From the NCBI GenBank assembly GCA_004212095.1, contig RXIJ01000016.1, positions 1-11,970 on the forward strand: DNA of 11,970 nt, written 5' to 3'. The stretch comes from Methanosarcinales archaeon (GTDB taxonomy: Archaea > Halobacteriota > Methanosarcinia > Methanosarcinales > EX4572-44). The stretch's first letter is position 1, and the number at the start of each line of letters is the position of its first letter. Positions 7,176 through 11,970 of this stretch are shown piece after piece. The notes beneath the pieces are model-generated. The model was not told the origin of the DNA. It worked only from the letters and a program-made list of their open reading frames with translations, and ran no database searches. A program made the position numbers and the translations under genes.

Positions 7176-7802
7176 TTATTTTTTAGATTCGGCAAGCCTG
7201 ATGATCGCTTCTGTGAGATTTTCTATCATTAGTATTGAGTCTTTACGTTCGTTTCTCATCTCATCAATGAGTTTCTCCATCGTGTCTGCAATCCTTCCGT
7301 ACTTTGTATCGAGTATGGCGAAGTTCTGCTGTGTCTGATCACGGAGATCAGTCAAGATGTGCGCATGAGTATCCTGCTTTTCGAGCATTTTCTCTCCAAG
7401 TCCAACCGATCTCTCCCCGAGTTTCAATGATCTTTCTCCAAGACTCACTGATCTTTCTCCAAGTTCCACTGACCTGTAAAGCAGTATCCCTGCAACATCC
7501 ATACGCTCTCCAAGTTCTTCTCTCCAATCGCCTCGTTTAATCTCAAAGTACTCGAACCTGCCGGTTGCAGCTTTGAACTTGATATCAAGGTTATTGACAG
7601 ATACCGGAAATTTTTTTATGTGGATCTGGGATATAAATTTATTGAGAATATCTTCTTCTCCTTCTGCAACAATTTTAACATAGTAAGGTTTCAGGTTCTC
7701 GACAAAACCAGTTATATCCAGTTGTTGAGCGATCCGTTCTACAGCATCTCTGTATCCAACCCTCTGGACAGTACCTTTTGCAGTAATCTCTGCTTGTTTC
7801 AT
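7176..7802 (-). CDS. Acylphosphatase-domain protein with seven-residue repeats and helical tail
   Basis: A 208-residue protein. Residues 1-90 match the acylphosphatase fold: AKGTVQRVGYRDAVERIAQ, GFVENLKPYYVKIVAEG and FISQI. The two catalytic residues of the family are present, Arg18 (in GYR) and Asn36 (in VEN), so hydrolysis of acyl phosphates is possible. The usual VQGV has Arg for Gly. Residues 110-137 are four heptapeptides of the form RS(V/L)xLGE, followed by about 70 residues rich in Glu, Lys, Leu and Met that look helical. Ordinary acylphosphatases stop at about 90 residues, so the tail is an addition, perhaps for oligomerisation or partner binding. GGAGTGAT, three bases before ATG 7802, supports the start. 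It follows a terminator and is probably its own unit. Confidence 0.8.
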   Translation of the reverse strand: MKQAEITAKGTVQRVGYRDAVERIAQQLDITGFVENLKPYYVKIVAEGEEDILNKFISQIHIKKFPVSVNNLDIKFKAATGRFEYFEIKRGDWREELGERMDVAGILLYRSVELGERSVSLGERSLKLGERSVGLGEKMLEKQDTHAHILTDLRDQTQQNFAILDTKYGRIADTMEKLIDEMRNERKDSILMIENLTEAIIRLAESKK

Positions 7803-7850
7803 ATTATCACTCCAACTAATTTGTACTCTATCATCAGTATTACGTTATTG

Positions 7851-7888
7851 TTAAAAAAAAGAGAAAGGGTGAAGGGATGTTCCCTTCA
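7851..7888 (-). terminator. Intrinsic-type terminator of the surface-protein operon
   Basis: On the minus strand, TGAAGGG (plus 7882-7888) pairs with CCCTTCA (plus 7870-7876) around an AACAT loop. It is followed by a pyrimidine tract ending in eight T (plus 7853-7860). It lies about 13 bases after the stop of the PGF-CTERM gene and before the acylphosphatase gene. Confidence 0.75.
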
Positions 7889-7900
7889 TTCGTATTTGGT

Positions 7901-8635
7901 CTAATTCCTTCGGCGCCGCATCATCGCATAAGCAACTGCAAACAACCCGGTGATTGCGAAGACCGATGTGAAGCCAGGCAACCATGACCGTTCATCTTCT
8001 TCATCTTCACCTTCTGTTGATACTCCATCTGTTGGCTCTGGCTCTGCTGACTCAGTACTCACTGGCTCAGTAACCGTTGACTCTGGCACTGTTGGAACAA
8101 ACTTCCCTACGATAGCAAACGGTGAGAAGCTTGTCGTGTGTACCTCGTAGTAGACGTAATCACTGTCGTCTTTCAAGAGTGTTGTTGAAAGCTCGATCCA
8201 GTTACCACTTTCCCACTTTGCAAGAGATATGTCGTTCTTACTTAACTTGTTGTCAGTAAGCCATGACTTCTCCACTTTGAAGCTGATTGTGGCATCCTCG
8301 ATATTCTCGGGTGTCGCAAATCCATAGGTACCAAGCCATATATTGAGATTCTTGTACACAGTTCCTTCTGGTGGTGCATCTACAAGTGTGGATGTGCCTT
8401 TAAGAAGTTCTATTCTTGCACTAATCAAGTTAGTACTCTTAGTAGCACTGACTACAATCTCGTAGATGGCAAGCTCAGGTGTTGTGAAGCTGTAGGTAAC
8501 ATCTCGGTTTGCATAGAGATACTGATCACGTGTTTCACGCTTTGCAATGTTGTCAAAAGACTCACCAGAGGATGTACCGCTGGAACCGCCACCGCTATGA
8601 TATGTTTTTGTTGTTGTTGTTACTGGTGCTACTAG
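7901..8635 (-). CDS. C-terminal part of a PGF-pre-PGF / PGF-CTERM surface protein (frameshifted from the gene upstream)
   Basis: This frame is open from 8635 to the stop at 7901 (244 residues) and lacks a credible start: the first start codon is TTG 8428, in mid-domain. It begins LVAPVTTTTKTYHSGGGSSG, a Thr/Gly/Ser linker. It continues through a PGF-pre-PGF domain (ESFDNIAKRE, PPEGTVYKNLNIWLG, ENIEDATISFKVEKSW, YVYYEVHTTSFSPFAIVG), an acidic Pro/Thr/Glu stalk, then LPGF, a hydrophobic helix and RRRRN. The last three are the PGF-CTERM tripartite signal, processed by archaeosortase A in archaea that have it. The frame joins the preceding PKD gene if one base is added at about 8635, so both are almost certainly one gene of about 678 residues. 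Either an assembly error or a real frameshift splits it. Confidence 0.85.
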   Translation of the reverse strand, partial: LVAPVTTTTKTYHSGGGSSGTSSGESFDNIAKRETRDQYLYANRDVTYSFTTPELAIYEIVVSATKSTNLISARIELLKGTSTLVDAPPEGTVYKNLNIWLGTYGFATPENIEDATISFKVEKSWLTDNKLSKNDISLAKWESGNWIELSTTLLKDDSDYVYYEVHTTSFSPFAIVGKFVPTVPESTVTEPVSTESAEPEPTDGVSTEGEDEEDERSWLPGFTSVFAITGLFAVAYAMMRRRRN

Positions 8636-9933
8636 AAGCCGTCCATCTCAAAGTGGAATGTGTATGTATCGTTTGTCACATTGTGGTAAAAGCTTTTTGG
8701 ATTCTTCTGATCTTTTTTAGTTCCATTATCATAGAACTTGAATAGATACACATTAGCGGATTTGGAACCAGCCACATCCCGGTACCAGTCACCATCTACT
8801 GTCATGTTAATTGGCAGTGAATACACATCTGTTTCGTTGATACCGGATAATTCAGCATGCATTATTATTGCAGTATCTACACCGCTCAATCCACTCATCG
8901 CGAGTTTTACAGCATTGGTCGCATTGGCTCCTGCACTTTCAGTCCACGTGGCAGTGTCATTCAGGCTATTGAGTGGCTGCAGTGTAAGTCCTACGTTTCG
9001 GTTACCATTCCACACACTGCTATTCAGGTTCAGGTCAATGTCAGCAGACCTGTTCAATGATCCATTTGTAGTCACTTCCGGAGTATCCAGTACCACTGAA
9101 GTGACCTTACCAGTTCTATTGTCTGTCGAGTTCACATCTATGTTAATCACCAGAGTGCCATTAGCCAGTCCTATCGAAACTGTGTCATTGAGTGGGTCAG
9201 TTCCATTAATGTCAGTACCATTGATGGTCACCCTGTTATTGTCAGTGGTTAGAGTGTCGTTAACATTGTATGCGTTGTTTTGTTCAGTAGGTCCTGGTAT
9301 CATAGAAACTTCACATGTATCACTGTCTTCGTTTCCAACCGCGTCGCTGACAGTCAGGGTTACTGTGTATATCCCATCTGCCAGGTAAGAGTGGCTTACT
9401 GCCATACCTGTGTCATTTTCCCCGTCCCCAAAGTTCCAGTAGTAACTCGCAATACCAATATTATCGGTTGAATTGCTTCCATTAAATTGTGCTATCTGGT
9501 TTACGAGTACTGTTTGATAGTCTGGTTTAGCAACTGCATTGGGTGGGGTGGTGTCCTGAAGATAAATATCACACTGTTGTGATGACTTAGAGAGATTCAA
9601 ATTAAACGAACATCTTCCTGTTTCCTCACTGTAAGATACTGAACAGGTGAATGAATCGCTATTCTGTGAAGCAGGTATCGCCTGATAGATTTCACGATAA
9701 TAGAATCCTGTGTCGTCTGTCGTTGTGTTAAGACTAATCGCCCGTGTGTTATCTGTAATCGTTACATTTACACCAGCAGAAACTGGATTGCCATCCAAGA
9801 TTACATAACCTTTTACCGGGTACGGATTTCGTATATCATCTTGTGACGCTACTAAGGCAACTGAAAGCACTGAAAAAATTGCAATTAGTGCTATAACAGC
9901 ACTAATTGCGATGTACTCTTTTATTCGTCTCAT
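8632..9933 (-). CDS. Secreted PKD-domain surface protein, N-terminal part of the PGF-CTERM protein
   Basis: 433 residues before a TAG at 8632-8634. Residues about 6-30 are a hydrophobic signal or anchor after a basic start (MRRIKEYIAI). Residues about 39-126 look like a carboxypeptidase-regulatory/Ig-like beta domain (GYVILDGNPVSAGVNVTITD). Residues about 131-211 are a PKD domain with the typical YYWNFGDG (164-171) and a closing GIYTVTLTVSD strand. Residues 215-430 are a beta-rich region dense in N-X-S/T glycosylation sites. The stop falls just after FEMDGF, where related surface proteins continue into a Thr/Gly linker and PGF-pre-PGF domain; that sequence is found in the next frame. ATG 9933 has GGGTGA upstream, and the gene starts 20 bp after its upstream neighbour. 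It is probably an outer-surface protein. Confidence 0.85.
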   Translation of the reverse strand: MRRIKEYIAISAVIALIAIFSVLSVALVASQDDIRNPYPVKGYVILDGNPVSAGVNVTITDNTRAISLNTTTDDTGFYYREIYQAIPASQNSDSFTCSVSYSEETGRCSFNLNLSKSSQQCDIYLQDTTPPNAVAKPDYQTVLVNQIAQFNGSNSTDNIGIASYYWNFGDGENDTGMAVSHSYLADGIYTVTLTVSDAVGNEDSDTCEVSMIPGPTEQNNAYNVNDTLTTDNNRVTINGTDINGTDPLNDTVSIGLANGTLVINIDVNSTDNRTGKVTSVVLDTPEVTTNGSLNRSADIDLNLNSSVWNGNRNVGLTLQPLNSLNDTATWTESAGANATNAVKLAMSGLSGVDTAIIMHAELSGINETDVYSLPINMTVDGDWYRDVAGSKSANVYLFKFYDNGTKKDQKNPKSFYHNVTNDTYTFHFEMDGF

Positions 9934-9953
9934 ATTTTTTCACCCATCTTCAA

Positions 9954-11282
9954 TCAGATTGGCATCTGGAATGTTACATCTGCTTTAACTCTTACACATA
10001 CAGGATCATATTTTGTTAGTCCAAAGTCTGTTCCTGATCCGTTTCCAAAGTAGAATGCCCATGTACCAATTGTGGTGTTATACTGTGCAATCCATTCAGA
10101 ATCTCCAAACGCGGTTTCATTATTGATCAAACCTGCCAATATGCTTGCACTCGAATCGCCACCTGACCACGCGATGTAGTTGTAGCCGAGGTTTTCGTCG
10201 TTGTAAACAAGAGTAACTGGTCGTACATTTGCCACTGTCACACTTGCTGTACCATTCACAGTCCCGTTTGCTGCTTTTATTGTTGTCGTTCCCAGTGTAG
10301 AAGTGGATGTGAAGAGTCCGGTCGTACTAATGTTTCCAACTGTTGTGTTACTGCTCGTCCATGTGCTAACAATGCCAGACATTGGATTGCCGTATTGATC
10401 CTTCGCGGTTGCTGTGAACTGCTTTGTATCATTTGGGTTCACGTATGCTATCGATGGTGAAACTGTGATTGTAGTGAGCACACCTACTGTTGACACTGTA
10501 ATCGTCTTACTGGTATCAATTACACTAAGCCCTGTCGTCGTGTTTGTTCCAGTTACATTCACAGTGTAGACGCCATTAGGCACCTGTGTGCTAGTGGTGT
10601 TTGTACCGTCCCATATCTGTGGATCCGGATTCGTTACATCATCGTTGTACAACTCGTTTACGAGGTTGCCGCTCGCATCCTCTATCTTGATGATCGCACT
10701 CACACGCTCAGAGAATCTAACATCGATGCTCGTTGTTTCGCTTTCCGATGGATTAATTGTGGTGTTGGTTATGGTGTATGTTGTAATCGTTGGTGCTGGT
10801 GGACCTGTTGCGACAGTAAACGACCCGTTAATCCAGTCTATTTCAATATCGTTCTGCTGTGGCGTGTTATCTGATACACCGGTCGGACTAGCAAAATTTA
10901 ACCCAGAGGTGCCTATGTTCATCGACTGTAGCGTCAGAGTCGTGACCAATACATCACCATCCAGTCCTGTAGCACCAGTCTGATATGCTGTAAGCCTAAT
11001 GTAACCGTTAGCACTGGTTCCCAGAGCTGGTGTGGTCGTGTCAAAATCACCATTCGATGCAGAAGTCACCTGGACTACAGATGGATCATAAGTAAGATTA
11101 AACGTTGCTGCCCCTGCATTGGTGACATTATTGATCATAACATCCAATGTTGTCGTATCTCCATGTGGTACTGTTGCTGATTCAATGCTTATATTCGTTG
11201 ATGCCGCTGATGCTGCAGAAGATATGCAAATAATAGATAGTAGCGTAATAAACGCTACCAACATTTTTTCCATTTTTATCAT
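9954..11282 (-). CDS. Secreted cohesin / FlgD-like Ig / Big-domain protein
   Basis: 442 residues. Residues about 7-27 are a signal peptide (LVAFITLLSIICISSAASAA, likely cut after ASA). Residues about 29-157 are a cohesin-type domain: repeated beta strands with LDVMINNVTNAGAATFNLTYDP and a WINGSFTV end. Residues about 168-264 resemble a FlgD-type Ig module (QIWDGTNTT, PNGVYTVNVTG). Residues about 270-350 are a bacterial Ig-like (Big) domain (FTATAKDQYGNPM, STWTSSNTTVGNIS, GLFTSTSTLGTTTIKA). The last ~88 residues form an unassigned domain beginning YNYIAWSGG. There is no C-terminal membrane helix or sorting signal, so it is probably released or held by partners. Start ATG 11282 has GGAG eight bases upstream. 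It lies 14 bp after the dockerin gene. Many N-glycosylation sites. Confidence 0.85.
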   Translation of the reverse strand: MIKMEKMLVAFITLLSIICISSAASAASTNISIESATVPHGDTTTLDVMINNVTNAGAATFNLTYDPSVVQVTSASNGDFDTTTPALGTSANGYIRLTAYQTGATGLDGDVLVTTLTLQSMNIGTSGLNFASPTGVSDNTPQQNDIEIDWINGSFTVATGPPAPTITTYTITNTTINPSESETTSIDVRFSERVSAIIKIEDASGNLVNELYNDDVTNPDPQIWDGTNTTSTQVPNGVYTVNVTGTNTTTGLSVIDTSKTITVSTVGVLTTITVSPSIAYVNPNDTKQFTATAKDQYGNPMSGIVSTWTSSNTTVGNISTTGLFTSTSTLGTTTIKAANGTVNGTASVTVANVRPVTLVYNDENLGYNYIAWSGGDSSASILAGLINNETAFGDSEWIAQYNTTIGTWAFYFGNGSGTDFGLTKYDPVCVRVKADVTFQMPI

Positions 11283-11296
11283 TTTTGCTTCTCCTA

Positions 11297-11970
11297 TTAA
11301 TATAAGGTCTCAAATCCTGAAATAGCCAAGTCGTACTTCACTAAATATGGTCCATCTTTATAGTTAAGAGAACTATCACCATTGACATCTCCATCCGCAT
11401 AAAGGGTCTCAAATCCTGAAATAGCCAAGTCGTACTTCACTAAATATGGTCCATCTTTATAGTTAAGAGAACTATCACCATTGACATCTCCATTCTTTGG
11501 CAATCCTTCTGCCTCAGTCACATTAACATACCCATTCACCGTTGTCGGTGTAACAGGCTGCGGCGACACATCTCCAGTCCATGCCTCCTTGACCGTTATG
11601 TCAAGCGTGGAGTTGCCAACAGCATCGGCATGGAATGTTACATTGAACAACATACCATCGCCATTAAGTGTGCTTGGATAATTTGCAAAGCTGACATTTA
11701 TCCTTCCAGCAGCGTCATCAATATTATATGTCACGTTGATTGTTTCATTTCCAACACTCATTGCAGTCAGGTTAGTCGTATCGTACGTAATATTGATATC
11801 CATAGCGCCTATGTTCGATGCGCCCGTGATATTAATCGGCACAATCACATTGTTACTAACATTATCGTCACTTCCAATACTCACTGTAGGTGTTTCTGTT
11901 ATCGTTACTGTCGCATTCACATTCTCTGCTGTGAAGTTGTACGTACCAGCAGCAGGATTCTTCATGAATG
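11297..11970 (-). CDS. Cohesin-like domain plus duplicated dockerin protein (5' end outside window)
   Basis: The frame runs off the right edge: the codon before the first visible ATG (11965) is still open (Phe), so the start lies outside. Counting from that Met, residues about 28-150 form a cohesin-like beta domain (VIVPINITGASNIGAMDINI, then GDGMLFNVTFHADAVG, closing NGYVNV). Residues 159-222 are two copies of a 33-residue dockerin-type segment. Each has a calcium loop with D-x-N-x-D and a final Asp (DVNGDSSLNYKD) followed by a helix. Two such loops make a complete type I-like dockerin. The C-terminus is the dockerin itself, with no anchor. A protein carrying both cohesin and dockerin could chain with its neighbours; the next gene, 14 bp away, encodes another cohesin. 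Confidence 0.85.
   Translation of the reverse strand, partial: FMKNPAAGTYNFTAENVNATVTITETPTVSIGSDDNVSNNVIVPINITGASNIGAMDINITYDTTNLTAMSVGNETINVTYNIDDAAGRINVSFANYPSTLNGDGMLFNVTFHADAVGNSTLDITVKEAWTGDVSPQPVTPTTVNGYVNVTEAEGLPKNGDVNGDSSLNYKDGPYLVKYDLAISGFETLYADGDVNGDSSLNYKDGPYLVKYDLAISGFETLY
11306..11493 (-). repeat. Perfect 99-bp-period tandem duplication encoding the dockerin halves
   Basis: Bases 11306-11394 are identical to 11405-11493 (89 of 89 by eye), with a period of 99 bp (33 codons). Identity extends through synonymous positions, so the copy is recent or kept identical by recombination. It encodes both calcium loops of the dockerin. Confidence 0.9.

Noticed and set aside
8428..8430. TTG start at 8428 for an independent PGF-pre-PGF protein
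   Set aside because: It cuts a domain that clearly continues upstream in the same frame and has no ribosome-binding site. A frameshifted single gene explains it better.
8738..9388. Plus-strand ORF (216 residues) opposite the PKD gene
   Set aside because: Antisense shadow; the minus-strand frame shows a signal peptide, PKD domain and glycosylation sites.

Overview
The window looks like archaeal chromosome, most likely from a methanogen or ANME-type member of the Methanosarcinia/Methanomicrobia. Evidence: an archaeal-type SRP54, an HTH-fused CTP-dependent riboflavin kinase (RbkR type), TATA-box promoters close to start codons, and secreted proteins with cohesin, dockerin, PKD and PGF-pre-PGF/PGF-CTERM regions. 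Genus cannot be fixed from the sequence. The DNA is moderately AT-rich.

Layout: (1) 1-673 holds the 3' end of an unidentified, possibly transposase-like ORF and an AT-rich gap. (2) 674-2538, minus strand: srp54 followed after 8 bp by moaB. (3) 2618-3182, minus: a small predicted membrane protein whose reading frame is broken at an eight-base homopolymer. (4) 3415-4777, minus: rbkR-ribB riboflavin/flavin unit. It is divergent from a plus-strand ModE-like molybdate/tungstate-responsive regulator (4858-5403) that ends in a strong hairpin. (5) 5505-6860, plus: purB. (6) 6861-7175: a convergent intergenic region filled by a 94-bp tandem repeat built of small inverted repeats, each followed by a TGC(A/G)GAA word. 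(7) 7176-7802, minus: an acylphosphatase domain fused to a seven-residue repeat and a helical tail. (8) 7901-11970, minus: a cell-surface operon of three genes. These are a cohesin-plus-duplicated-dockerin protein (5' end outside the window), a secreted cohesin/FlgD-Ig/Big protein, and a PKD/PGF-pre-PGF/PGF-CTERM protein that is split into two frames by a one-base shift near 8635.

Functionally the left two thirds is housekeeping: protein targeting, molybdopterin, flavin and purine synthesis. The right third encodes extracellular, probably glycosylated surface proteins that could bind one another by cohesin-dockerin contacts, with the PGF-CTERM protein as the likely anchored member. The most unusual items are the hairpin repeat array, the acylphosphatase-repeat fusion, the exact dockerin duplication, and two apparent single-base frameshifts that may be assembly errors or real.
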